64,000 bases of DNA from an uncultured Nocardioides sp. (lineage in GTDB: Bacteria > Actinomycetota > Actinomycetes > Propionibacteriales > Nocardioidaceae): NCBI RefSeq assembly GCF_947489365.1, contig NZ_CANLDB010000001.1, forward strand, positions 1-64,000, given 5' to 3'. Below, in pieces: positions 10,452 through 18,909 of the stretch. The translations under genes were made by a program, and so were the position numbers. How positions within the stretch are numbered: the first letter of the stretch is position 1; each line of letters starts with the position of its first letter. The notes under the pieces were generated by a model. That model was not told where the DNA came from. It worked only from the letters and a program-made list of their open reading frames with translations, and ran no database searches.

Positions 10452-11012
10452 ATGGCCACCCTCCGTGACCAGGTCGCCGGCTTCGGCGTCACCTTCAGGA
10501 CGATGTTCAAGAAGGTCGTCACCGAGCAGTACCCGTTCCAGAAGGAGCCGACGGCACCCCGCTTCCACGGCCGCCACCAGCTGAACCGCTGGCCCGACGG
10601 CCTGGAGAAGTGCATCGGGTGCGAGCTGTGCGCCTGGGCCTGCCCGGCGGACGCGATCTACGTCGAGGGCGCCTCGAACGACGACGCCTCCGGGGAGCGC
10701 TTCAGCCCCGGCGAGCGCTACGGCCGCGTCTACCAGATCAACTACCTGCGCTGCATCCTGTGCGGGCTGTGCATCGAGGCGTGCCCGACGCGTGCGCTGA
10801 CGATGACCAACGAGTACGAGCTGGCCGACGACAACCGCGCGGACCTCATCTACGAGAAGTCCGACCTCCTCGCCCCGCTGCTGCCCGGCATGGAGCAGCC
10901 GCCGCACCCGATGCGTCTCGGCGACGACGAGGGCGACTACTACCGCGGAGCGACCCGGCCCCCGGCCTCGGGGTCGGAGAAGGTGGACGAGAAGCAGGAG
11001 CCGGTGACGTGA
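10452..11012 (+). CDS. nuoI: NADH-quinone oxidoreductase subunit I
   Basis: Ferredoxin-like subunit with two [4Fe-4S] clusters (N6a, N6b) that relay electrons to NuoB. Both ligand sets are clear: [14 protein letters not shown] and [16 protein letters not shown], separated by ~40 residues. The 186-aa product has a short hydrophilic C-terminal extension. The gene starts directly after the nuoH stop (TGAGATG), and its own stop overlaps the nuoJ GTG start. Confidence 0.97.
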   Translation: MATLRDQVAGFGVTFRTMFKKVVTEQYPFQKEPTAPRFHGRHQLNRWPDGLEKCIGCELCAWACPADAIYVEGASNDDASGERFSPGERYGRVYQINYLRCILCGLCIEACPTRALTMTNEYELADDNRADLIYEKSDLLAPLLPGMEQPPHPMRLGDDEGDYYRGATRPPASGSEKVDEKQEPVT

Positions 11013-11854
11013 TCGCGTTCTGGGTGCTGGCACCGATCATGGTGCTGGCCGCGCTGGGGGTGCTGTTCGTCCGCAAGGCCGTCCACGCCGCCCTGCTGCT
11101 GGCCGTCGTGATGATCAGCCTCGCGTGCCTGTACGCCGTGCTCGAGGCGCCGTTCCTCTTCGCGGTGCAGATCATCGTCTACACCGGCGCGATCATGATG
11201 CTGTTCCTGTTCGTGCTGATGCTGGTCGGCGTCGACTCCAGCGACTCGGTCGTGGAGACGATCCGCGGCCACCGCGTCACCGCGACGGTGCTCGGGGTGC
11301 TGTTCGCCGGCGTCCTCGCCGTCGGGCTGGGCCAGGTCTCCCTCGCCCCGGCCGTCGGGCTGACCGAGGCGAACGCCGACGGCAACATCGAGGGCATCGC
11401 GGCGATCCTGTTCTCCGACTACGTCCTGATCTTCGAGGCCACCGCGGCCCTGCTGGTCACCGCCGCGCTCGGCGCGATGGTGCTGGCCCACCGCGAGCGG
11501 ATCGAGCCGAAGGCCACCCAGGCCGACCTGGCGTCGCGCCGCATGGCGGCGTACGCCGACCGCGGGGAGCACATCGCCCCGCTGCCCGCGCCCGGCGTGT
11601 ACGCCCGGCACAACGCCGTGGACACCCCGGCGCTCCTGCCGGACGGCAGCCCCGCCCCGACCTCGGTGTCGCGGGTCCTCACCGCGCGTGGCACCGTACG
11701 GTCCGCGCCCGACATGGCCGACGACATCGACGCCGTCCGCCGGCAGATGTCGGGCCGCGCCGAGCCGGAGACCGACACCAGCCGCGAGGCGGTGCAGGGC
11801 GACGGGGTCCCCGGTGACTCCCAGCGCCCGGACAGGGGAGGGGAGTCGTCGTGA
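11009..11854 (+). CDS. nuoJ: NADH-quinone oxidoreductase subunit J
   Basis: Membrane subunit with five predicted helices in the first ~165 residues, including the conserved [20 protein letters not shown] segment that forms the pi-bulge helix of complex I. The GTG start at 11009 is set by overlap with the nuoI stop. At 281 aa it carries a ~110-residue hydrophilic C-terminal tail (after ~residue 165) with no recognisable domain; E. coli NuoJ is ~184 aa. Overlaps nuoK by 4 nt. Confidence 0.96.
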   Translation: MIAFWVLAPIMVLAALGVLFVRKAVHAALLLAVVMISLACLYAVLEAPFLFAVQIIVYTGAIMMLFLFVLMLVGVDSSDSVVETIRGHRVTATVLGVLFAGVLAVGLGQVSLAPAVGLTEANADGNIEGIAAILFSDYVLIFEATAALLVTAALGAMVLAHRERIEPKATQADLASRRMAAYADRGEHIAPLPAPGVYARHNAVDTPALLPDGSPAPTSVSRVLTARGTVRSAPDMADDIDAVRRQMSGRAEPETDTSREAVQGDGVPGDSQRPDRGGESS

Positions 11855-12144
11855 CGCCGTACATCGTGCTCTCGGCGATCCTCTTCGCCATCGGGGCCGC
11901 GGGCGTGCTGATCCGCCGCAACGCGATCGTGGTGTTCATGTGCGTCGAGCTGATGCTCAACGCCTCGAACCTGGCGCTGGTGAGTTTCGCTCGGCAGAAC
12001 GGCAACCTCGAGGGGCAGGTCGCGGCGTTCTTCGTCATGGTCGTGGCCGCCGCCGAGGTCGTCGTCGGGCTCGCGATCATCATGACCATCTTCCGGACCC
12101 GTCGCTCGGCCTCGGTCGACGACGCGAGCCTGCTGAAGTACTGA
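11851..12144 (+). CDS. nuoK: NADH-quinone oxidoreductase subunit K
   Basis: Small three-helix subunit (97 aa), a member of the Mrp-antiporter-related proton path. The conserved membrane glutamates lie in [15 protein letters not shown] and in the third helix region [11 protein letters not shown]. Starts with GTG, overlapping the nuoJ stop in GTGA; a GGAGGGGAG ribosome-binding site sits just upstream within nuoJ. Confidence 0.97.
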   Translation: MTPYIVLSAILFAIGAAGVLIRRNAIVVFMCVELMLNASNLALVSFARQNGNLEGQVAAFFVMVVAAAEVVVGLAIIMTIFRTRRSASVDDASLLKY

Positions 12145-12154
12145 GGTAGCACTG

Positions 12155-14122
12155 ATGAGCTTCGTGTCCGTGGCCGCGGCCGGTCCCCTGTCCATGGCCG
12201 CCTCCGGCGGCGAGGGGATCCCCGTCGTCGACCCCCTCCAGGCGACCGGCGCCTTCTCGCTGATGTGGCTGCTCATCGCGCTGCCGCTGGCCGGCGCGGT
12301 GGTCCTGCTGCTCGGCGGCCGGGCGACCGACAAGTGGGGCCACCTGCTCGGCACGGCGACGTCGTTCGCCTCGTTCGGGCTCGGGATCTACCTGTTCGTC
12401 GAGATGCTCGGCCTGTCCGAGGAGGAGCGCCAGCACGGCCTGCGGCTCTTCGACTGGATCACGGCCGGCAGCTTCACGGTCGGCTTCGACCTCCTGCTCG
12501 ACCCGCTGTCGATCCTCTTCGTGCTGCTCATCACCGGCGTCGGCTCGCTGATCCACCTCTACTCCATCGGCTACATGGCGCACGACGACCGGCGGCGCCG
12601 GTTCTTCGCGTACCTGAACCTCTTCGTCGCGGCGATGCTGATGCTCGTGCTCGCGGGCGACTTCCTCGGCCTGTTCCTCGGCTGGGAGGGCGTCGGCCTG
12701 GCGTCGTACCTGCTGATCGGGTTCTGGCAGCACAAGCCCTCGGCGGCCGCGGCGGCGAAGAAGGCGTTCGTCATCAACCGCGTCGGCGACATGGGCCTCT
12801 CGCTCGCGATCATGCTGATGTTCGTCACGTTCGGGACGAGCTCCTTCGCCGGCGTCTCCGCCGTCGCGGGCGAGGCGAGCGAGGCCACGCTGACCACCAT
12901 CGGGCTGCTGCTGCTCCTCGGTGCCTGCGGCAAGTCGGCCCAGGTGCCGCTCCAGGCGTGGCTGCTGGACGCGATGGAGGGCCCCACCCCGGTCTCCGCG
13001 CTGATCCACGCCGCCACGATGGTCACCGCGGGCGTCTACCTCGTGGTCCGCGCGAACTTCATCTTCGAGAACGCCCCGATCGCCCAGACCGTCGTGGTCG
13101 TCGTCGCCTGCGTGACCCTGATCTGGGGCGCGGTCATCGGCTGTGCGCGCGACGACATCAAGAAGGTCCTCGCCGGCTCGACCATGAGCCAGATCGGCTA
13201 CATGATGCTCGCCGCCGGCCTCGGCACCGCGGGTTACGCGTACGCGATCTTCCACCTCATCACTCACGGCTTCTTCAAGGCCAACATGTTCCTCGGCGCC
13301 GGCTCGGTGATGCACGGCATGGACGACGAGGTCGACATGCGCAGGTACGGCGCCCTGAGCCGCGCCATGCCGATCACGTTCGTCACCTTCGGCCTCGGCT
13401 ACCTGGCGATCATCGGCTTCCCGTTCTTCTCCGGGTTCTTCTCGAAGGACCGGATCATCGAGACCGCGCTGCTGGAGAACCCGGTCGCCGGGGTCGCGGC
13501 GCTCATCGGGGCGGGCGTCACCGGCTTCTACATGACCCGGTTGATGCTGATGACCTACTTCACGAACAAGCGCTGGGCGGAGAAGGCCCACCCGCACGAG
13601 TCGCCCGCGACGATGACGACGCCGCTGGTCGTGCTCGCGGCGCTCTCGGTGTTCGGCGGCGTGCTGATCCTCAGCGACTGGATCAAGTACTGGCTGGCAC
13701 CCGTCGTCGGCGAGGCCGAGGAGCACTCGATGCCGGTGCCGCCGATCGTGTTCTCGATCGTCATCACCGTGGTCGTCGCGATCGGCGTGGCCCTGGCGTT
13801 CTTCCTGGTCGGCCGCCGCGACGTGCCCCGCGAGGCGCCGACGGACGTGTCCCCGCTGACGCGGGCGGCCCGCGCCGACCTGTACGGCGACGCCATCAAC
13901 GAGGGCCTCGTGGTCGGACCGGGCCGGGTCCTGGTCGAGGGGGTCACCCTCACCGACGCGAAGGTCGTGGACGGCCTGGTCGAGGGCGGCTCCTACGGGA
14001 TCGGCGGCCTGTCGGGCCGTCTGCGCCGGCTGCAGAACGGCTTCGTCCGCTCGTACGCCGCCGCGGTCCTGCTGGGCGTGCTCGTCGTCGTCGGCGTCCT
14101 GCTGGTGGTGGCGCTGGCATGA
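12155..14122 (+). CDS. nuoL: NADH-quinone oxidoreductase subunit L
   Basis: Largest antiporter-like proton-pumping subunit, 655 aa, with ~15 hydrophobic segments and a long C-terminal amphipathic region. Typical motifs: [20 protein letters not shown] (containing the helix-5 Glu), [20 protein letters not shown] with the conserved Lys/His environment, and the STMSQIGYM stretch. An ATG with AGGTAGC just upstream follows nuoK after 10 nt. The stop overlaps the ATG of a 24-codon mini-ORF rather than nuoM itself. Confidence 0.97.
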   Translation: MSFVSVAAAGPLSMAASGGEGIPVVDPLQATGAFSLMWLLIALPLAGAVVLLLGGRATDKWGHLLGTATSFASFGLGIYLFVEMLGLSEEERQHGLRLFDWITAGSFTVGFDLLLDPLSILFVLLITGVGSLIHLYSIGYMAHDDRRRRFFAYLNLFVAAMLMLVLAGDFLGLFLGWEGVGLASYLLIGFWQHKPSAAAAAKKAFVINRVGDMGLSLAIMLMFVTFGTSSFAGVSAVAGEASEATLTTIGLLLLLGACGKSAQVPLQAWLLDAMEGPTPVSALIHAATMVTAGVYLVVRANFIFENAPIAQTVVVVVACVTLIWGAVIGCARDDIKKVLAGSTMSQIGYMMLAAGLGTAGYAYAIFHLITHGFFKANMFLGAGSVMHGMDDEVDMRRYGALSRAMPITFVTFGLGYLAIIGFPFFSGFFSKDRIIETALLENPVAGVAALIGAGVTGFYMTRLMLMTYFTNKRWAEKAHPHESPATMTTPLVVLAALSVFGGVLILSDWIKYWLAPVVGEAEEHSMPVPPIVFSIVITVVVAIGVALAFFLVGRRDVPREAPTDVSPLTRAARADLYGDAINEGLVVGPGRVLVEGVTLTDAKVVDGLVEGGSYGIGGLSGRLRRLQNGFVRSYAAAVLLGVLVVVGVLLVVALA

Positions 14123-14193
14123 CCGCACCCGCACCCGCACCCCTGACGGCACCCACCCCCACCACCACGACGCAGCGAGAGGACGAGCGATGA
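14119..14193 (+). CDS. 24-codon mini-ORF bridging nuoL and nuoM (possible coupling peptide)
   Basis: An ATG overlaps the nuoL stop (ATGA at 14119-14122) and the ORF's own stop overlaps the nuoM ATG (ATGA at 14190-14193). The predicted peptide is Pro/Ala/Thr-rich and ends QREDER, with no recognisable domain. The nuoM ribosome-binding site GAGAGGA lies inside it. The precise double overlap fits a device that carries ribosomes from nuoL to nuoM, but in GC-rich DNA it could be chance. No evidence that the peptide has its own function. Confidence 0.35.
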   Translation: MTAPAPAPLTAPTPTTTTQREDER

Positions 14194-15755
14194 GCAGCGC
14201 CGCCCCCTGGCTCACGATCCTGATCCTGGTGCCCCTCGTGGGCGCCGTGGCCACCGCCGTCCTGCCCCGTGGGGCGCGCCGCGAGAGCGGCACGCTGCCC
14301 CGCGTGGTCGGCCTCGGCTTCTCGCTGGTCACCCTCGGCCTCGCCGTCGCGCTCGGGCTGAGCTTCGACAACACCGGGGGGATGCAGTTCTCCGAGACCT
14401 ACGAGTGGATCGGCGCCTTCGGGGCCAGCTACGCCGTGGGGCTCGACGGGCTCGGCCTCGTCCTGCTGCTGCTGACGACGCTGCTCGTCCCGGTGGTGCT
14501 GGTCGCCTCCTGGGACAGCGTCGGTGGCGCCGACGGACGCAGCCCCCACGCCTTCGTCGGCTGGGTCCTGGCCCTCGAGGCGGCGGCGGTCGCCGTCTTC
14601 CTCGCGCAGGACGTCTTCTTCTTCTACGTCGTCTTCGAGGCGACGCTGATCCCCGCGTACTTCCTCATCGGCGGCTTCGGCCGCCCCGGCGCCGCCCGCG
14701 CCGCGGTGAAGTTCCTGGTCTTCCAGCTCGTCGGCGGCCTGATCCTGCTGGGCGGCGTCATCGGCCTGTACGTCGAGTCGGCGTCCGCAGGCGACCCGTC
14801 GTACCTGGTGAGCGACCTCGCCGGCCTGGACCTGACGACCGGCGCGGAGCGGTGGCTGTTCGTCGCCTTCTTCGTAGCGTTCGCGATCAAGGCGCCGATG
14901 TTCCCGGTCCACACCTGGCTGGCGGACACCACCGAGAAGGCCACCCCGGGCACGAGCGTGCTGTTGGTCTGCGTGCTCGACAAGATCGGCACCTACGGGA
15001 TGATCCGCTTCTGCCTGGGGCTCTTCCCCGAGGCGTCGCAGTGGGCCACCCCGGTCGTGGTGATCGCCGCGCTCGTCTCGATCGTGTACGGCGCGCTGCT
15101 CGCCATCGGCACCGACGACCTGATGCGCCTGATCGGCCTGACCTCGCTGTCGCACTTCGGCTTCATCGTGCTGGGCATCTTCGTGCTCAACACCCAGGGC
15201 GGCACCGGCTCGATCCTCTACATGCTCAACCACGGCCTCGCGACCGCGGCGCTCTTCCTGGTCGGCGGCTACCTCGTCCGACGGCGGGGGACCAGCCTCA
15301 TCAGCGAGCTCGGCGGCGTCGAGAAGTCCGCACCGGTCCTCGCCGGGCTGCTCCTGGTGGCCGGCCTCGCGACCCTCGGCCTGCCCGGCCTGTCGACGTT
15401 CGTCTCCGAGTTCCTCGTGCTGGTGGGCGCCTTCGTCTACGCCCCCTGGGCGGGCGTGGTCGCGGTGACCGCCATCGTGCTGGCCGCGATCTACGTGCTC
15501 TGGGCCTACCAGCGCACGATGACCGGGCCGTCGCCGGTGGCGGGCGCCGCCGCGGACGCGGTGACCCCCGACCTCACGCGCCGCGAGATCGGCGCGGTCG
15601 CCCCGCTCGTGCTCCTCATGGTCCTGCTCGGCTTCTACCCGATGCCGGCGCTGGACGTGATCAACCCGTTCGTCGAGGACACGCTCGCGCAGGTCGGCGT
15701 GGTCGACGACGCACCGACAGTGCCGGCGGACACCGCCGGTGAAGGGACCGAGTGA
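14190..15755 (+). CDS. nuoM: NADH-quinone oxidoreductase subunit M
   Basis: Antiporter-like proton-pumping subunit, 521 aa, ~14 helices. The conserved Glu of helix 5 lies in FFYVVFEATLIPAYFLIGG, and the HTWLADTTEKATPGTSVLL motif and SLSHFGFIVLGI are typical. The ATG at 14190 overlaps the stop of the preceding mini-ORF; GAGAGGA lies 6-7 nt upstream. Confidence 0.97.
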   Translation: MSSAAPWLTILILVPLVGAVATAVLPRGARRESGTLPRVVGLGFSLVTLGLAVALGLSFDNTGGMQFSETYEWIGAFGASYAVGLDGLGLVLLLLTTLLVPVVLVASWDSVGGADGRSPHAFVGWVLALEAAAVAVFLAQDVFFFYVVFEATLIPAYFLIGGFGRPGAARAAVKFLVFQLVGGLILLGGVIGLYVESASAGDPSYLVSDLAGLDLTTGAERWLFVAFFVAFAIKAPMFPVHTWLADTTEKATPGTSVLLVCVLDKIGTYGMIRFCLGLFPEASQWATPVVVIAALVSIVYGALLAIGTDDLMRLIGLTSLSHFGFIVLGIFVLNTQGGTGSILYMLNHGLATAALFLVGGYLVRRRGTSLISELGGVEKSAPVLAGLLLVAGLATLGLPGLSTFVSEFLVLVGAFVYAPWAGVVAVTAIVLAAIYVLWAYQRTMTGPSPVAGAAADAVTPDLTRREIGAVAPLVLLMVLLGFYPMPALDVINPFVEDTLAQVGVVDDAPTVPADTAGEGTE

Positions 15756-17470
15756 TGGAGTTCTCCGCCCCCCAGATCGCCCACGAGGTGCTGTGGCCGG
15801 CGTACGTCGTCTTCGGCGCCGCCCTGCTCGGCGTCCTCGGTGAGGCTTTCCTGCCCCGCCGCCGACGCTTCGTCGGCCAGGTGGCCATCGCCACCCTCGG
15901 GCTGATCGGCGGCCTCGTCGGGACCGCCCTCGTCGCCCTGGACCTCCCGTCGGTCGGCTCCGACGACGTGGCGGCGTACGGCGTCACGACCGTCGGCGAC
16001 ACCGTCGCCCTCGACGGCCCCACGATGTTCCTCTGGGGCCTCGTGCTGCTCCTCGGCCTCGGTGGTGTCGGCCTCTTCGCCGAGCGCCGGCTCGAGTCGG
16101 GCCTGTCGGCGTTCGCCGGCCAGGCCGCGGCGCTGCCGGGCACCGAGGCGGAGCGCAAGGCCTCGACCGAGGGGCTCGACCACACCGAGGTCTACCCGCT
16201 GCTGATGTTCGCCGTGGTCGGCATGATGCTGTTCCCCGCCGCGAACGACCTGCTGACGCTCTTCGTCGCCCTCGAGGTCCTCTCGCTGCCGCTGTACCTG
16301 CTGTGCGGCCTGTCGCGTCGTCGCCGCCTGCTCAGCCAGGAGGCGGCCATGAAGTACTTCCTGCTCGGCGCCTTCTCGTCCGGGTTCGTCATCTACGGCA
16401 TCGCCCTGGTCTACGGCTTCTCCGGCTCGATGTCGTACGCCGCGGTCACCGAGGCCGTGCGCGCGGGCGACTCCGGGTCGGTGCTGCTGCTGACCGGGCT
16501 CGGGATGATCACGGTCGGCATGCTCTTCAAGGTCGGCGCCGTGCCGTTCCACGCCTGGACGCCGGACGTCTACCAGGGCGCCCCGACCGCGGTCACCGCG
16601 TTCATGTCGGCGGCGACGAAGGTGGCCGCCTTCGGCGCCACGCTGCGGCTGTTCTACGTGGCCTTCGGCTCCGAGCGCTGGACGTGGCAGCCCATGCTGT
16701 GGGTCGTCGCGATCATCACGATGCTGGTCGGCGCCGTCCTCGCGGTGTCGCAGACCGACGTGAAGCGGATGCTCGCCTACAGCTCGATCGCGCACACCGG
16801 GTTCATCCTGACCGGCCTCATCGGCCTGCGCGACACGGCCGAGGTCGGCCCCGCGGAGATCACGTCCCTGCAGGCCGTGCTCTTCTACCTGGTCACCTAC
16901 TCGTTCGCGACGCTCGGCGCGTTCGCGCTGGTCGGCGTCGTCCGTGACGACTCCGGCGAGGTCACCGCCATGGCCCGCTGGGCCGGGCTGGGCCGGCGGT
17001 CGCCGGTCGTGGCGGGTGTCTTCGCGCTGTTCCTGCTCTCGATGGCGGGCATCCCGCTCACCGCGGGCTTCGTCGGCAAGTGGGCGGTCTTCGCGGTCGC
17101 CGTCTCGGCCGGCGCCTGGCCCGTCGTCGTGGTGGCCCTGGCGAGCAGCATGATCGCGGTCTTCTTCTACGTCCGCGTGATCCTGCTGATGTACTTCACC
17201 GCCGACCCCGACCCCTCGAAGGCCGGCTCGGCCGACGTCGGTGTGGGCGGGGACGCGGCGCTGGCGGGTGCGTCGTCCTCGACCGAGGCGGAGCGCGGCA
17301 CCGTCACGGTGCGCTCGCGGGCCCGGGTCGCGGACGCCGTCCGCGTCGAGACGCCGTCGCTGGCCACCGTCGTCGTGATCGCGGTCTGCGTGGGCGTGAC
17401 CGTCCTCCTCGGCGTGATGCCCGGACCGGTGCTCGACCTGGCCGGGTCCGTGGGTACCTTCATCCGGTGA
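15755..17470 (+). CDS. nuoN: NADH-quinone oxidoreductase subunit N
   Basis: Third antiporter-like pump subunit, 571 aa, ~14 helices. Conserved features: LFVALEVLSLPLYLLCGLSR with the helix-5 Glu, FHAWTPDVYQGAPTAVTAFM, and LAYSSIAHTGFIL. An in-frame GTG sits immediately before the ATG (15752); the ATG is preferred because GAAGGGA is 7 nt upstream of it. A ~50-residue polar segment near residues 485-535 interrupts the last helices. The stop overlaps the GTG of the polyprenyl synthase gene. Confidence 0.97.
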   Translation: MEFSAPQIAHEVLWPAYVVFGAALLGVLGEAFLPRRRRFVGQVAIATLGLIGGLVGTALVALDLPSVGSDDVAAYGVTTVGDTVALDGPTMFLWGLVLLLGLGGVGLFAERRLESGLSAFAGQAAALPGTEAERKASTEGLDHTEVYPLLMFAVVGMMLFPAANDLLTLFVALEVLSLPLYLLCGLSRRRRLLSQEAAMKYFLLGAFSSGFVIYGIALVYGFSGSMSYAAVTEAVRAGDSGSVLLLTGLGMITVGMLFKVGAVPFHAWTPDVYQGAPTAVTAFMSAATKVAAFGATLRLFYVAFGSERWTWQPMLWVVAIITMLVGAVLAVSQTDVKRMLAYSSIAHTGFILTGLIGLRDTAEVGPAEITSLQAVLFYLVTYSFATLGAFALVGVVRDDSGEVTAMARWAGLGRRSPVVAGVFALFLLSMAGIPLTAGFVGKWAVFAVAVSAGAWPVVVVALASSMIAVFFYVRVILLMYFTADPDPSKAGSADVGVGGDAALAGASSSTEAERGTVTVRSRARVADAVRVETPSLATVVVIAVCVGVTVLLGVMPGPVLDLAGSVGTFIR

Positions 17471-18474
17471 CCACGAGCGCCTCGCAGGAGCTCGCGCTGC
17501 CGGTCCTCGACGCGGAGCTCGCCTCCCGTCTGGGGGCACGCATGCAGCGCGTGGAGACGCTGCTCGCCGGGCACGTGCAGGGCCGCGCGCCGTTCGTCAC
17601 CGAGGCGGCCAGCCACCTGCTGCGGGCGGGCGGCAAGCGGCTGCGCCCGCTGCTGGTCCTGCTGACCGCGGAGACGGGGGAGACGCCCGACTCCGACGAC
17701 GTCCTCGTCGCCGCGTGCGTCGTCGAGCTGACCCACCTGGCGTCGCTGTACCACGACGACGTCATGGACGAGGCCGACCTGCGGCGCGGTGCGGACGCCG
17801 CCCACGCCCGCTGGGGCAACCACGTCGCGATCCTCACCGGCGACTTCCTGTTCTCGAAGTCGTCCGAGCTGACCGCGGTGCTCGGTGCCGACGCGGTGGG
17901 CATCCAGGCGCGGACGTTCACGCGGCTCGTCGAGGGCCAGATCCTCGAGACGGTCGCCCCGGGGCCCGACGAGGACCCGGTCGAGCACCACCTCGAGGTC
18001 CTCGCCGGCAAGACCGGCTCGCTGATCGCCACCTCCGCCGAGTACGGCACGATCTTCGGCGGTGCGAGCCCGGAGGTGCGCGCCGCGCTGACGGCGTACG
18101 GCGAGATCGTGGGGGTGGCCTTCCAGCTCTCCGACGACATCCTCGACATCGCCTCCGACGCCTCGGAGTCCGGCAAGACGCCCGGCACGGACCTGCGTGA
18201 GGGCGTGCCGACGCTGCCGATCCTGCTCGCGCAGGCCTCCACCGACCCGGCCGACGCCCGCCTGCAGGAGCTGCTCGCCTCCGACCTCGCCGACGACGTC
18301 CCCCACGCCGAGGCCCTGGCGCTGCTGCGGGCCCACCCGGCGATGGACGAGGCCCGGCGGTACGTCGTCGCCCGCGCGGCCGAGGCGAAGGAGCTCCTCA
18401 CCGCCCTGGACGCCGGACCCGTCCGCGACGCCCTCGAGACCTTCGCCGACATCGTCGCCACCCGCTCCGCCTGA
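17467..18474 (+). CDS. Trans-polyprenyl diphosphate synthase (menaquinone side chain)
   Basis: All-trans prenyl chain-elongating enzyme, 335 aa, condensing isopentenyl diphosphate onto an allylic primer. The first Asp-rich motif DDVMD (residues 97-101) and the second DDILD (about 223-227), GGKRLRP near 57 and GKTPGTDLREG are all present. Starting at GTG 17467, it overlaps the nuoN stop by 4 nt, so it is translated as the 15th gene of the nuo operon. Linkage to menG and nuo points to making the heptaprenyl-to-nonaprenyl tail of menaquinone; chain length cannot be read from sequence alone. Confidence 0.93.
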   Translation: MTTSASQELALPVLDAELASRLGARMQRVETLLAGHVQGRAPFVTEAASHLLRAGGKRLRPLLVLLTAETGETPDSDDVLVAACVVELTHLASLYHDDVMDEADLRRGADAAHARWGNHVAILTGDFLFSKSSELTAVLGADAVGIQARTFTRLVEGQILETVAPGPDEDPVEHHLEVLAGKTGSLIATSAEYGTIFGGASPEVRAALTAYGEIVGVAFQLSDDILDIASDASESGKTPGTDLREGVPTLPILLAQASTDPADARLQELLASDLADDVPHAEALALLRAHPAMDEARRYVVARAAEAKELLTALDAGPVRDALETFADIVATRSA

Positions 18475-18484
18475 GGCTGCTTCC

Positions 18485-18805
18485 GGGATCTCGTGGCTCG
18501 GCCGTGGCCGGCCTCGCACCTCGATCTCCGGGGTGTCGTCCGGTGGTCGAGGTGCGACGAGCGCCAGCGAGGAGCCTCGAGACCCGGTGGGTTGCCGTCG
18601 GGTCCGTCGCGGGATCTCGTGGCTCGGCCGTGGCCGGCCTCGCACCTCGATCTCCGGGGTGTCGTCCGGTGGTCGAGGTGCGACGAGCGCCAGCGAGGAG
18701 CCTCGAGACCCGGTGGGCTGCCGTCGGGTCCGTCGCGGGATCTCGTGGCTCGGCCGTGGCCGGCCTCGCACCTCGATCTCCGGGGTCTCACCGGGTCTCG
18801 AGGCT
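18485..18805. repeat. 126-bp direct-repeat array (2.4 copies) capped by an inverted segment, no gene
   Basis: This fills most of the 435-bp gap between the convergent polyprenyl synthase and phoX genes. Units start at 18485, 18611 and 18737, exactly 126 bp apart; the third breaks off near 18787. Each full unit holds an 11-bp inverted repeat (TCGCACCTCGA / TCGAGGTGCGA, at 18514-18524 and 18547-18557 in unit 1). The array ends with CACCGGGTCTCGAGGCT (18789-18805), the exact reverse complement of 18573-18589 and 18699-18715. The open frames across the array are products of the repetition and are not called as genes. Confidence 0.9.
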
Positions 18806-18855
18806 AGGGCCCGGCGGCCCTCACACCCCGACCGGCGTGGTGGGCCGGACGCGCC

Positions 18856-18890
18856 GGAGCCCGGCCCCGCTGGGTGCGGGGCCGGGCTCC
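18856..18890. terminator. Bidirectional hairpin between convergent genes
   Basis: A perfect 15-bp stem (GGAGCCCGGCCCCGC with its complement) and a 5-nt TGGGT loop lies 20 bp from the phoX stop codon. There is no T-run, as is common for actinobacterial terminators. Placement between two convergent genes suits termination from both sides. Confidence 0.8.
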
Positions 18891-18909
18891 GGGTCAGGGG
18901 TGGTGCGGG

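Noticed and set aside
18485..18805. Insertion sequence or transposon remnant
   Set aside because: No transposase-like frame or target-site duplication could be recognised; only repeats are present.
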